In this document: piece by piece, positions 7,815 to 15,543 of the stretch
Layout of the letters: every line of letters begins with the position of its first letter
Numbering within the stretch: the stretch's first letter is position 1
NCBI GenBank assembly: GCA_900542375.1
Contig: UQNI01000044.1
Location: forward strand, 1-18,212
Source: an uncultured Oscillospiraceae bacterium
GTDB lineage: Bacteria; Bacillota; Clostridia; Oscillospirales; Acutalibacteraceae
Length of the DNA: 18,212 nucleotides
Direction of reading: 5' to 3'
Position numbers and translations under genes: made by a program
Notes under the pieces: model-generated
What the model saw: only the letters and a program-made list of their open reading frames with translations
Told to the model about the DNA's origin: nothing
Database searches by the model: none

Positions 7815-7848
7815 ATAGTAAAATAGTCCCAATTGGAGAGGGGTTTAT

Positions 7849-8628
7849 ATGAAAGCGTTGTCTCATAAAAAGATAGAAATGAAATGGTACGAACCGGTAA
7901 CCATAGCAGTAGGCTTTGGACTGTTTATCTGGTTTTGTATTCCTTTTTTCTTTGGTATATTTAACGTAGGGTCTTATTTTGGTATTGCTGTCAGTATCCT
8001 TGCTATGGCTTACTTTCCGGTGAAGCGTTTTTGTAAGAGAAAGATGGCGCAAAAGCCATACTTTGTTACATTTAGCATTGTAAATTTTCTGGCTGTGATA
8101 TTTGGAATTTGGATTGCATTTTTAACAGGTTTAATGATATTTGCAATCAATCAGGTACCTTTGGCAAATGTAACGGCAGTTGTACTGGGGAGTCCCCTTG
8201 AAGAAAATGAGTTAGGACCATCATTAACAGCAAGGTTAGACAGAGCTGTAGAATATTTAGAGGAAAATCCAACGGTAAACTGTGTGGTGACAGGCGGGAT
8301 GGGAGATAAAGATACGCCTTCGGGAGCAGAGGTTATGTATGATTATTTGGTGCAGAAAGGAATTTCCCCTGAAAGAATTGAAAAAGATGCCAGCTCACGT
8401 AATACAAAAGAGAACTTAGAAAATGCAAAACAGATTATTCAATCAAAAGGTTGGAATCAAAATATAGCCATTATCACAGAGTACTATCATGAATTTAGGG
8501 CAGGCAGGTTGGCTGATGAATTAGGAATGCGTTCTTATGCAGTATGCGCTGAGACGCCGTGGTATATTTTTTCTTCTTCTTATGGAAGAGAGGTGCTTGC
8601 ACTTACAAAATTTTTCTGTCATATTTAA
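7849..8628 (+). CDS. Membrane-anchored YdcF/SanA-like DUF218 protein
   Basis: The protein is 259 residues. The first 100 or so hold three hydrophobic segments (about 15-36, 40-58 and 68-97). A DUF218 domain follows with the family landmarks AVVLGS, the RLDRA arginine, VVTGG, GAEVMYDYL and SSRNTKENL. The fold is a Rossmann-like phosphate-binding fold. Relatives in E. coli (SanA, YdcF, ElyC) are linked to envelope integrity and possibly lipid-carrier or nucleotide metabolism, but the reaction is not settled. The soluble domain follows the third segment, so it is probably outside the cell (inference). It has its own promoter, a GGAGAGGGG ribosome site and a terminator, so it is a single-gene unit unrelated to the flanking operons. 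Confidence 0.85.
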   Translation: MKALSHKKIEMKWYEPVTIAVGFGLFIWFCIPFFFGIFNVGSYFGIAVSILAMAYFPVKRFCKRKMAQKPYFVTFSIVNFLAVIFGIWIAFLTGLMIFAINQVPLANVTAVVLGSPLEENELGPSLTARLDRAVEYLEENPTVNCVVTGGMGDKDTPSGAEVMYDYLVQKGISPERIEKDASSRNTKENLENAKQIIQSKGWNQNIAIITEYYHEFRAGRLADELGMRSYAVCAETPWYIFSSSYGREVLALTKFFCHI

Positions 8629-8632
8629 TGTT

Positions 8633-8675
8633 AAAAATAGATTTCAAAGCAATTTGAAATCTATTTTTATTTTTT
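8633..8675 (+). terminator. Terminator after the DUF218 gene
   Basis: A perfect 16-bp AT-rich stem (8633-8648 with 8653-8668, loop GCAA) lies 5 bases after the stop codon and is followed by T-rich sequence. Confidence 0.9.
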
Positions 8676-8751
8676 ACAGTCTGAATAATATCAAAGAAAA
8701 AGGCTTTCATTTGCATCTGGAGGACTTTCTTTTAATATTTGTTTACTCAAT

Positions 8752-9109
8752 ATGCAGAGCAATTTCTCTTATACGATAACAACCAAATAATAGCAACAAA
8801 ACAAACATTGAAAGGAACTTCTTTCAATATTCAAAATTTCGGCTATTACTTAGAACATTTAACGTTTATCTGTTAAAAATTGTTCAGCTATTTCTTTTAT
8901 GTTATAACAACCTAGCAACAAATGCAAAATCACAGATTTTGATTGTTGACTAGAACGTTTTAGCGCTCCAACGTTAAAAATTACTTTGTAATTTTTTCTA
9001 TGCTATAACAACCTAGCAACAGCTGCAAAACTAAAGTTTTGGCTGTTGGCAAGAACGTTTTAGCATTTGTCAGTAAAAAATTGCAAAGCAATTTTTTTAA
9101 TGCTATAAT
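8752..9109 (+). repeat. Tandem array of three foldable non-coding repeat units upstream of pyrC
   Basis: Three imperfect units start at the -10-like hexamers GATAAC (8775), TATAAC (8903) and TATAAC (9004). A fourth hexamer, TATAAT (9104), starts a broken unit. Unit lengths are 128, 101 and 100 bp. Units 2 and 3 share TATAACAACCTAGCAACA, a hairpin, then AGAACGTTTTAGC and an AT-rich terminator-like hairpin (8976-8996; 9075-9097). The main hairpins (8912-8953 and 9017-9048) differ by paired changes: CAACAGC/GCTGTTG against CAACAAAT/ATTGTTG, and CAAAAC/GTTTTG against CAAAATC/GATTTTG. Each hexamer has a -35-like sequence 17 bp upstream (8752, 8880, 8981, 9081). No ORF runs through it. It could be tandem small RNA genes or a palindromic intergenic repeat; the sequence alone does not decide. 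The rest of the 8676-8751 stretch shows nothing definite. Confidence 0.7.
9081..9109 (+). promoter_or_regulatory. Promoter of pyrC, built from the last repeat junction
   Basis: TTGCAA (9081-9086), 17 bp, then an extended -10 TGCTATAAT (9101-9109). It is the fourth and best copy of the promoter-like element that recurs in the repeat array. The -35 lies inside the terminator-like hairpin 9075-9097. Confidence 0.75.
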
Positions 9110-9144
9110 ATAAAAAAACAGTGCAGAGAGGGAGCGTATAAAAT

Positions 9145-10422
9145 ATGGTAAAAATTTTAATTAAGAATGCTCATATATGTGACCCTGCAACAAATATGGA
9201 TTGCGAGGGAGACATTTTTTTAGTAGACGGTGTGATAGCTGACATTGGTACTAATCTGGAATACGAAACAGAAGTTACCATAGACGCCAGTGGGTTAATT
9301 GCTGCTCCCGGTTTGGTAGATATGCATGTACATTTACGCGACCCGGGTCAGACTGAAAAGGAAGACATTATCAGTGGTTGTAAGGCAGCTGCTGCAGGCG
9401 GTGTTACCAGTGTACTGGCAATGCCAAACACAAATCCAACAGTAGATAATGTAGAAACAGTGCAGTATATTTTGGAGAAAGCAAAAGATGCAGATGCACA
9501 CGTATATGTATCGGCTGCTATTACAAAAGGATTGCAAAGTGATGTGCTTTGCAACTTAGCAGCTTTAAAAGAGGCGGGAGCGATTGCTTTAAGCGATGAC
9601 GGAAGACCTGTGATTAATACAGAATTTATGGCAGAAGCTATGCAGGCCGCGCCAAAGCTTGGTATGACGGTTGTATCTCACTGTGAAGATTTGTATTTGG
9701 CAAAAGGCGGTATCATTCATGGCGGAAAAGTAGCAGAGAAATTGGGCGTAAAAGGAATTCCTGCCGCTGCGGAAGACTGTGGAACAGCCAGAGAAATCGC
9801 GTTGGCCGCAGCTTACAATGTTCCGATTCATATTTGTCATGTAAGTACTGCAACTTCCATTGCCTTAATACGCGACGCAAAAGCAAGAGGTGTGGCAGTA
9901 ACGGCAGAAACGGCTCCCCACTACTTTACCTTGACAGAAGAAGAGCTGCTCAAACGTGACGCCGATTACAGAATGAATCCTCCTCTAAGAACGGAAGCAG
10001 ATCGACTGGCAGTAATCGAAGCATTAAAAGACGGAACATTGGATGCAATTGCTACGGACCATGCACCACATACACCGGAAGAAAAAGCTGATTTTGAAAA
10101 AGCACCAAATGGGGCTATTGGTATGGAAACCTCTTTGTCAGCAGGAATTACCGCTTTGGTCAAACAAGGACATTGCACTATGTTGCAACTGATTGAAAAG
10201 ATGTCAACAAAACCGGCACAACTATTGGGTATTCCGGCAGGTACCTTAAAGAAAGGAAGCCCTGCGGACGTGATTCTGATTGATAAAGATGAAGAATGGA
10301 CGGTTGATGTAGATAAATTACATGGTAAAAGCAAAAACTGCGTCTTTAAGAATAGAAAGCTGACAGGAAAAGTAAAATTTACGGTATGCGGCGGAAAAAT
10401 TGTATTTAACGAATTGGATTAA
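9145..10422 (+). CDS. pyrC: Dihydroorotase
   Basis: This 425-residue class I dihydroorotase interconverts carbamoyl-aspartate and dihydroorotate, the third step of UMP synthesis. Metal and catalytic residues are visible: H61 and H63 in DMHVHLRDPGQTEKE, D151 in SDDG, H179 in VVSHCED, H232 in HICHVSTA, and D305 in ATDHAPH, with the substrate-binding MNPPLR loop at 277-282. Length and motifs match the Bacillus-type single-domain enzyme rather than the shorter E. coli class II form. A GAGAGGGAG ribosome site precedes the ATG. The gene has its own promoter at the end of the repeat array and its own terminator, so it is a separate unit from pyrFKD. No PyrR-type attenuator or binding loop was seen. 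Confidence 0.96.
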   Translation: MVKILIKNAHICDPATNMDCEGDIFLVDGVIADIGTNLEYETEVTIDASGLIAAPGLVDMHVHLRDPGQTEKEDIISGCKAAAAGGVTSVLAMPNTNPTVDNVETVQYILEKAKDADAHVYVSAAITKGLQSDVLCNLAALKEAGAIALSDDGRPVINTEFMAEAMQAAPKLGMTVVSHCEDLYLAKGGIIHGGKVAEKLGVKGIPAAAEDCGTAREIALAAAYNVPIHICHVSTATSIALIRDAKARGVAVTAETAPHYFTLTEEELLKRDADYRMNPPLRTEADRLAVIEALKDGTLDAIATDHAPHTPEEKADFEKAPNGAIGMETSLSAGITALVKQGHCTMLQLIEKMSTKPAQLLGIPAGTLKKGSPADVILIDKDEEWTVDVDKLHGKSKNCVFKNRKLTGKVKFTVCGGKIVFNELD

Positions 10423-10427
10423 TTGAT

Positions 10428-10477
10428 ATAGTATTTGATGGTATGAAATCTGTTTCATGCTTTCAAATACTATTTTT
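10428..10477 (+). terminator. Terminator after pyrC
   Basis: ATAGTATTTGA (10428-10438) pairs perfectly with TCAAATACTAT (10463-10473). An inner ATGAAA/TTTCAT stem and a T run follow. Confidence 0.9.
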
Positions 10478-10550
10478 ATGTAAGGAAAAATTACCGTTTA
10501 TTCTCCAACCAAATTGCTTTAAAATCCTGTATGTTATTGTTCGTAAGGTC

Positions 10551-10579
10551 TTTGCAAATATTGCGAATTTTGTTATAAT
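10551..10579 (+). promoter_or_regulatory. Promoter of the pyrF operon
   Basis: TTTGCA (10551-10556) lies 17 bp upstream of a consensus TATAAT (10574-10579). The 73-base leader before pyrF shows no clear attenuator. Confidence 0.7.
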
Positions 10580-10652
10580 AATTTTATATAACTTTTATCG
10601 CATGAAATGAAATTGGTATATTGCATATTATAAATTGTTCGGAGGAAACAAC

Positions 10653-11582
10653 ATGTCTTTAGACCGTTTAATCGAAAATATCATCGAAAAACAAAATCCA
10701 ACCGTAGCGGGACTTGACCCAAAGCTTAGTTATATTCCAACCTATATTAAAGAATCTTGCTTTGAAAAATATGGTCATACCTTAGAAGGGGCGGCTGCCG
10801 CTTTATTTGAGTTTAACAAAGGATTAATTGATGCTTTGCATACCATTGTGCCTGCTGTAAAGCCACAGTGCGCTTATTATGAAATGTATGGTTGGCAAGG
10901 AATGAAAGCTTTGCATGATACCATAGCCTATGCAAAAGAAAAGGGTATGTTTGTAGTGACAGACGGCAAACGAAATGATATTGGCACAACCATGGAAGCA
11001 TATGCGGTTGCACATTTAGGACAAGTAGATGTGCAGGGGGAAAAAATTGCGCCGTTTGCAGGAGATTCCCTTACAGTTAACGGATATTTGGGTTCTGACG
11101 GTATTTTGCCATTACTGGATATTTGCGATAAACAAGATAAAGGCATTTTTGTATTATTGAAAACCTCTAACCCGTCTTCAGGAGAATTGCAGGATTTAAA
11201 GCTGGATTCCAATGAGAGTATTTACGAAACTATGGGACACATGTGTGAAGCATGGGGAGCAGAGCATATGGGTAAGTACGGTTACAGTGCGGTTGGTGCA
11301 GTGGTTGGTGCAACTTATCCGGAACAGCTGAAAGAACTGCGCGAAAAATTGCCGCATACATTTTTCTTGGTACCGGGATATGGTGCGCAAGGCGGCGGTG
11401 CTGATGATGTAGCTCCCGGTTTTGACCCAAAAGGGCTTGGAGCCTTGATTAACTCTTCACGCGGCATTATGTGCGCATGGCAAAAGAATCAAGTTGCGGA
11501 AACAGATTATGCCAAAGCAGCAGCGGAAGAAGCAATACGTATGCGTGACGAGTTGATTGCCCGCATTGGAAAAATTGGTTGA
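10653..11582 (+). CDS. pyrF: Orotidine 5'-phosphate decarboxylase
   Basis: This 309-residue enzyme of the longer (type 2) PyrF family decarboxylates OMP to UMP, the last step of the pathway. The catalytic Asp-Lys-Asp set is in TDGKRNDIGTT (D104, K106, D109). Further landmarks are AGLDPKL (19-25), VKPQCAYYE (69-77) and the C-terminal phosphate-binding VPGYGAQGGG and NSSRGIM. GGAGG at 10641-10645 points to the ATG at 10653. An in-frame TTG at 10635 lies upstream of that site and is rejected. It is first in a tight operon with pyrK and pyrD, so late UMP synthesis is co-expressed. Confidence 0.95.
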   Translation: MSLDRLIENIIEKQNPTVAGLDPKLSYIPTYIKESCFEKYGHTLEGAAAALFEFNKGLIDALHTIVPAVKPQCAYYEMYGWQGMKALHDTIAYAKEKGMFVVTDGKRNDIGTTMEAYAVAHLGQVDVQGEKIAPFAGDSLTVNGYLGSDGILPLLDICDKQDKGIFVLLKTSNPSSGELQDLKLDSNESIYETMGHMCEAWGAEHMGKYGYSAVGAVVGATYPEQLKELREKLPHTFFLVPGYGAQGGGADDVAPGFDPKGLGALINSSRGIMCAWQKNQVAETDYAKAAAEEAIRMRDELIARIGKIG

Positions 11583-11611
11583 TTCCTGTTCACAGAAAAA
11601 TGGAGGATGTT

Positions 11612-12376
11612 ATGAAATTTGATGTAAAAACATGCAGAATTATAAGCAAACAAAAAATAGCAACAGACACGTATGATTTTACTTTGTTTGCAGGTGAGCT
11701 GGCACAAATTGCACAGCCGGGTCAATTTGTACATATTCAGGTACCGGGAAAAACACTACGCAGACCTATTTCCATTTGTGATGTCAATAAAGAAAATAAT
11801 ACCTTGCGCATTGTATTTCAAATTCGTGGAGAAGGTACGGAAATTCTTTCTCAATTGAAAACAGATGACACCATGAATCTATTGGCGCCTTTGGGTCATG
11901 GTTATGAAATCGGAGATACAAAGAAAAAAGTATTGTTGGTAGGCGGTGGTATTGGCGTGCCTCCGTTGTTGTACTTAGCAAAACAATATGGAGAAAATGC
12001 AACGGTTGTAATAGGCTTTCGCAGCAAAGAATTCGTAATTTTGGAACAGGATTTTATCAAGGCCGGCTGTAACGTAATTGTAGTAACAGATGACGATACG
12101 TATGGACATCATGGTTTGGTAACGGACTGTATCGCTGATGTTGTATTTGATGAAATGTTTGCTTGCGGTCCAATGCCGATGCTCAAAGCGCTGGCACATG
12201 TTGCCGATGAGCGTCATGTACCGTTCCAAGTATCTTTGGAAGAAAGAATGGCATGCGGCGTAGGCGCTTGTCTTGGTTGTGCTTGCAAGACCAAAAGAGA
12301 AGAAAAACAAGATGAAACATACAGCCATGTATGTAAAGACGGACCGGTTTTTGATTATAAAAAGATTGTATTTTAA
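11612..12376 (+). CDS. pyrK: Dihydroorotate dehydrogenase B, electron-transfer subunit
   Basis: This 254-residue iron-sulfur flavoprotein passes electrons from dihydroorotate, via PyrD, to NAD+. An N-terminal FAD-binding barrel carries RRPISICD (50-57). The NAD-binding domain has VGGGIGVPPLLYLAK (110-124) and FACGPMPML (183-191). The C-terminal [2Fe-2S] loop has C215, C220, C223 and C241 (CGVGACLGC and CKDGPVF). The true start is the ATG at 11612 after GGAGG (11602-11606). In-frame codons at 11579 and 11600 lie before this site. The gene sits 29 bases after pyrF and 32 before pyrD, matching the usual pyrK-pyrD pairing of type 1B enzymes in Gram-positive anaerobes. Confidence 0.95.
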   Translation: MKFDVKTCRIISKQKIATDTYDFTLFAGELAQIAQPGQFVHIQVPGKTLRRPISICDVNKENNTLRIVFQIRGEGTEILSQLKTDDTMNLLAPLGHGYEIGDTKKKVLLVGGGIGVPPLLYLAKQYGENATVVIGFRSKEFVILEQDFIKAGCNVIVVTDDDTYGHHGLVTDCIADVVFDEMFACGPMPMLKALAHVADERHVPFQVSLEERMACGVGACLGCACKTKREEKQDETYSHVCKDGPVFDYKKIVF

Positions 12377-12408
12377 CAAAACAAGAAACAGAAAAGGTGG
12401 TTTCAAGT

Positions 12409-13326
12409 ATGGCTGATTTACATGTAACAGTTGCAGGCGTCGATTTTTCCAATCCATTGATTGCAGCATCAGGTACTTTTGGTTTTGGAAGAGAATATAA
12501 TGAGTTTTATCCGCTTTCCACATTAGGTGGAATTTCAAGTAAGGGTATTACCCTGAAAGAGCGTTTGGGCAATCCTCCGCCGAGAATTGCGGAAGCCCCG
12601 GGTTGTATGCTCAATGCAATCGGTCTGCAAAATCCCGGAGTAGACTATTTTATTGAACATGATTTGCCTTGGCTGAAAGAACAAGGTACCGTAGTCATTG
12701 CCAATATTGCCGGAAATACTCCCGAAGAATACTGTGCTATGGCAGAAAAATTATCCGATACCAACGTAGATATGTTGGAAATGAATATTTCCTGTCCTAA
12801 TGTAAAGGAAGGCGGTGTTCAATTTGGTACTTCCTGTATAGGAGTAGAGCAAATTACCGCGGCAGTACGAAAACATTGCACAAAACCTCTTATGGTAAAA
12901 TTATCTCCAAACGTAACGGATATTGGTGACATTGCCGCGTCTGCCGAAGCAGGCGGTGCAGATGCAATTTCCATGATTAATACCTTAACAGGTATGCGAA
13001 TCGACATTCAAACCCGCCGTCCTATTATTCGCAATAATACAGGGGGGGTATCAGGTCCTGCATTATTGCCCATTGCTGTTCGTATGATTTGGCAAGCATA
13101 TAATCGTGTAAAAATTCCGATTGTAGGTATGGGTGGTGTATCCAATTGGAAAGATGCCGTTGAACTGATGCTGGCAGGTTCTACTGCTTTGCAGATTGGT
13201 ACTGCATTTTTTACCAATCCATATGCGCCTGTAGAAATTATAGAAGGACTGAACAAATATTTAGATGAGAATGGAATTTCATCCGTAACAGAATTGACCG
13301 GCAAAATGATTCCTTGGGGAGAATAA
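12409..13326 (+). CDS. pyrD: Dihydroorotate dehydrogenase B, catalytic subunit
   Basis: This 305-residue FMN enzyme of class 1B oxidises dihydroorotate to orotate. The catalytic-base cysteine of class 1 is C129 in MNISCPNVKEGG. FMN and substrate motifs are ASGTFGFG (20-27), NAIGLQNPG (69-77), VKLSPNVTDI (163-172), NTLTGMRIDI (191-200), GGVSGPALLPIA (212-223) and GMGGVSNWKDA (240-250). The start is the ATG at 12409 behind AAAGGTGG; an in-frame GTG four codons earlier overlaps that ribosome site. It works as a heterotetramer with PyrK, so the electron acceptor is NAD+, not a quinone, as fits an anaerobe. Confidence 0.96.
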   Translation: MADLHVTVAGVDFSNPLIAASGTFGFGREYNEFYPLSTLGGISSKGITLKERLGNPPPRIAEAPGCMLNAIGLQNPGVDYFIEHDLPWLKEQGTVVIANIAGNTPEEYCAMAEKLSDTNVDMLEMNISCPNVKEGGVQFGTSCIGVEQITAAVRKHCTKPLMVKLSPNVTDIGDIAASAEAGGADAISMINTLTGMRIDIQTRRPIIRNNTGGVSGPALLPIAVRMIWQAYNRVKIPIVGMGGVSNWKDAVELMLAGSTALQIGTAFFTNPYAPVEIIEGLNKYLDENGISSVTELTGKMIPWGE

Positions 13327-13332
13327 ATCAGT

Positions 13333-14028
13333 ATGACTCGTATTATTTTAATTCGTCATTGCGAGGCGGAAGGAAATATCAAACGTGTATTTCAAGGACA
13401 TACCGATGCTGACATCAGTGAAAACGGAAGAAAGCAGTTGGATTTGCTGAGGTTACGCTGCCGTAATATGCAGATAGACGCCATTTATTCCAGTCCTTTA
13501 AAGCGAGCTTATCAAACAGCGGAAGCAATTAACAGTTTTCGTAATTTAACGGTTCAAATTCATGAAGATTTGATTGAAATTAACGGTGGGGATTGGGAAG
13601 GCCATTATTGGAGAGACCTTCCCGGATTGTTCCCTGAAGATACAGTGTTATGGAATACAAGACCATATGATTTTGCTCCGAAAAATGGGGAACCTATGCG
13701 TCATGTATATGAACGTATGAAACGCGCGGTGCTGGAAATTGCAGAGAAGAATCAAGGAAAACAGATTTGTATTACTTCTCATGGCTGTGCCATTCGTAAT
13801 TTTCTGTGCTGGGCAATGGGAAAGCCCATTGAGCAAATCAATGAGGTAGACTGGTGTGATAATACTGCTGTCAGTATCATTGATTTTAATGATGCATTTG
13901 AGCCTACCGTGGTACTTGCCAATGATGCTTCCCATTTATCGGGAGAAACATCTACTTTTTCAAAACAAACGTGGTGGAAACCGGAAAATCGTATCAAAAC
14001 AGAATGGGATGAGGAGATGTTTCAATGA
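13333..14028 (+). CDS. Histidine phosphatase (phosphoglycerate-mutase-like) family protein
   Basis: The protein is 231 residues with the branch-1 histidine phosphatase core: phospho-acceptor H9 in IRHCEAEGN, R58 in SSPLKRAYQTA, acid E82 in EINGGDWEG, and the second histidine H150 in ITSHGCAIRN. The usual RHG glycine is cysteine here, which is tolerated in the family. The substrate could be a broad range of phosphate esters; nothing specific such as cobamide synthesis genes is nearby. It starts 6 bases after pyrD with a GGAGAA site and overlaps ruvX by an ATGA, so it belongs to the pyr transcript. Whether it acts on a pyrimidine intermediate is unknown. Confidence 0.88.
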   Translation: MTRIILIRHCEAEGNIKRVFQGHTDADISENGRKQLDLLRLRCRNMQIDAIYSSPLKRAYQTAEAINSFRNLTVQIHEDLIEINGGDWEGHYWRDLPGLFPEDTVLWNTRPYDFAPKNGEPMRHVYERMKRAVLEIAEKNQGKQICITSHGCAIRNFLCWAMGKPIEQINEVDWCDNTAVSIIDFNDAFEPTVVLANDASHLSGETSTFSKQTWWKPENRIKTEWDEEMFQ

Positions 14029-14453
14029 AAATCATGGCAGTTGATTTGGGCAAAGCGCGTACCGGAATTGCTATTTGTGATGAAAGTGAAATGCTGGCTT
14101 CTCCTGTGGCTGTAATACATGAACACAATGAGGAACGTCTGTTGGAAAAGATATCCCAAATTATTTCTGAGCAACACCCCAAATTGCTTGTAGTGGGTCT
14201 GCCCCGAAATATGGATGGCAGTGAAGGGGAGAGCGCACAGCGCTGCCGTAGTTTTGCAGAAAAACTGCAAAATAAGACGCAGTTGCCTGTAACCTTACGG
14301 GATGAAAGAGGTACGACCATTACCGCACATGGTTATTTAAACTCCACAGATACACGTGGCAAGAAAAGAAAAGCGGTGGTAGATGCCGTAGCAGCCACCA
14401 TTATATTGCAAGACTATTTGGATTTTCGCAGAAATCATAAAAATTCCTTGTAG
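14025..14453 (+). CDS. ruvX: Putative pre-16S rRNA nuclease (YqgF/RuvX family)
   Basis: The protein is 142 residues, the normal size of YqgF/RuvX proteins, with an RNase-H-like fold: AVDLGKARTGIA (5-16, catalytic D7), VVGLPRNMDGSEG (63-75), LRDERGTT (about 90-97) and VVDAVAATIILQDYL near the end. The family is implicated in 16S rRNA 5'-end processing and is essential in several bacteria. It overlaps the phosphatase gene by 4 bases (ATGA) and is the last gene of the pyrF operon, ending before a bidirectional terminator. Confidence 0.93.
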   Translation: MKIMAVDLGKARTGIAICDESEMLASPVAVIHEHNEERLLEKISQIISEQHPKLLVVGLPRNMDGSEGESAQRCRSFAEKLQNKTQLPVTLRDERGTTITAHGYLNSTDTRGKKRKAVVDAVAATIILQDYLDFRRNHKNSL

Positions 14454-14463
14454 CAGGAAAAAC

Positions 14464-14505
14464 AAAATACCCATCTGCTTTCTGAAAAGAGCAGATGGGT
14501 ATTTT
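14464..14505. terminator. Bidirectional terminator between ruvX and the convergent membrane protein gene
   Basis: AAAATACCCATCTGCT (14464-14479) pairs perfectly with its complement at 14490-14505 across a 10-base loop, with T runs on both strands. It serves ruvX (+) and the DUF3784-like gene (-). Confidence 0.93.
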
Positions 14506-14833
14506 ATTTTCTCTTTGTTCCAAATAAACTTCCGTTGTATTTTATGGTACAAACAATCATCCATACAATACCGACTATGATAAACGGTATCACAGTATAG
14601 TATCCCAATGGCATATAGATTAGGTTCAAATAAGGCATCATCAGTATACCAATGCCAAGGATAAAGTTTCCTATTCCCATCTTTTGGGTATAGGGCTTTT
14701 TGTCTTCCTCACTTACATTTTGATAATGGTAGGAATGCAAAAGCTGAATTTGACCTTTGCAGCCAATCAGATAAGCAAAAACAATCAGCAGAATCCCCAG
14801 CAGAGTTTCTATTATGATTTCAGTTATTTCCAT
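14504..14833 (-). CDS. Small membrane protein, DUF3784-like
   Basis: The protein is 109 residues with three hydrophobic segments (about residues 4-24, 50-70 and 77-98). Between the first two lies a polar stretch, HYQNVSEEDKKPYTQK, typical of the DUF3784/SdpI-like small membrane proteins of Firmicutes. The function is unknown; some SdpI relatives give immunity to toxic peptides, but no toxin gene is visible here. The ATG at 14833 is chosen because a GGAGG lies 6 bases upstream. An in-frame ATG at 14869 lacks a ribosome site. It is downstream of, and on the same strand as, the acetyltransferase gene, with a weak terminator-like dyad between them, so it may be partly co-transcribed. Confidence 0.7.
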   Translation of the reverse strand: MEITEIIIETLLGILLIVFAYLIGCKGQIQLLHSYHYQNVSEEDKKPYTQKMGIGNFILGIGILMMPYLNLIYMPLGYYTVIPFIIVGIVWMIVCTIKYNGSLFGTKRK

Positions 14834-14901
14834 ACTGCGCCTCCAAATGAAACGATGATCCATAGACATGGAAGTAATTTATATAAAAGTTTTTATAGAA
14901 A

Positions 14902-14932
14902 CATAGAACATTATTTTATCAGCTGTTCTATG
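14902..14932 (-). terminator. Dyad at the 3' end of the acetyltransferase gene, possible weak terminator
   Basis: CATAGAACA and TGTTCTATG form a perfect 9-bp inverted repeat with a 13-base loop that spans the acetyltransferase stop codon. On the minus strand it is followed only by TTTCTAT, so termination would be incomplete. It could instead be an operator for the downstream gene. Confidence 0.4.
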
Positions 14933-15543
14933 CTGCCGGATTGTATGGCAGGAATATGCTTCTGTATTTTTTCTTTTGACCAATCCCACCATCGAATTTG
15001 AAGTAAAGTTTCTATTGTTTTCTCAGAAAAACGTTTTTTGATTGGCTTTGCAGGTACTCCTCCTACAATGGTATAGGGTGGTATGTCTTTTGTGACAAGA
15101 GCGCGTGCTCCAATTACAGCACCATCACCAATTGTAACACCTGCCATAATGACAGCTTCAAATCCAATCCATACATCATTTCCAATGACAATATCACCTT
15201 TATTGTTCCAAGACTTTGTTACATCACATGGGTTTTGATTCCATTCCTCGAAAAATAGTGGAAAGGGATAAGTGGATAAAGACATTAAGGAATGGTTGGC
15301 ACTGTTGAATAAAAATCTTGTACCGCATGCGATAGAGCAAAATTTTCCTATGATGAGTTTATCGTGATTGATTGGATAATGATATGGTACGTTATTTTGT
15401 TCAAATAATGTAGGGTCTTTTCTGAAGTCGTGATACATCGTGTAATCACCGATGATAATATTTGGATTGGTAATTACTTGATTTAAATAAACCGTATGGT
15501 TATCTCCTGAGCGCGGATATATTTGTTTTGCCGGAGTCATCAT
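14911..15543 (-). CDS. Vat/CatB-family xenobiotic O-acetyltransferase (streptogramin A acetyltransferase-like)
   Basis: The 210-residue protein matches the Vat family in length and layout: N-terminal IYPRSGDNHTVYL, YHYPINHDKLIIGKFCSIA (54-72), the catalytic histidine H84 in NSANHSLMSLSTYPF, left-handed beta-helix hexapeptides IVIGNDVWIGFEAVIMAGVTIGDGAVIGA (118-146), VGGVPAKPIKKRF (160-172) and IRWWDW (183-188). Vat enzymes move acetyl from acetyl-CoA to the hydroxyl of group A streptogramins; CatB relatives use chloramphenicol. Intrinsic homologues without resistance roles are common, so resistance is not proven. The ATG at 15543 follows AGGAGG by 6 bases. Expression is probably inducible: a consensus promoter, an overlapping leader ORF and a hairpin hiding the start codon lie upstream. 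Confidence 0.85.
   Translation of the reverse strand: MMTPAKQIYPRSGDNHTVYLNQVITNPNIIIGDYTMYHDFRKDPTLFEQNNVPYHYPINHDKLIIGKFCSIACGTRFLFNSANHSLMSLSTYPFPLFFEEWNQNPCDVTKSWNNKGDIVIGNDVWIGFEAVIMAGVTIGDGAVIGARALVTKDIPPYTIVGGVPAKPIKKRFSEKTIETLLQIRWWDWSKEKIQKHIPAIQSGSIEQLIK

Noticed and set aside
8537..8779. 80-residue plus-strand ORF overlapping the end of the DUF218 gene
   Set aside because: It runs out of frame through the DUF218 gene and across that gene's terminator hairpin, and has no ribosome site.
8752..9109. CRISPR array
   Set aside because: Units are about 100 bp, differ in the repeated part, and show no short identical repeats with unique spacers. No cas genes are nearby.
9110..9144. PyrR-binding attenuator or other pyrimidine riboswitch before pyrC
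   Set aside because: The leader after the predicted start is only about 30 bases and shows no PyrR-type hairpin or terminator/antiterminator pair.
14911..15543. Firm call as a streptogramin resistance gene
   Set aside because: Family features and a resistance-like leader are present, but intrinsic Vat/CatB-like acetyltransferases of unknown substrate are common, and sequence alone cannot show resistance.
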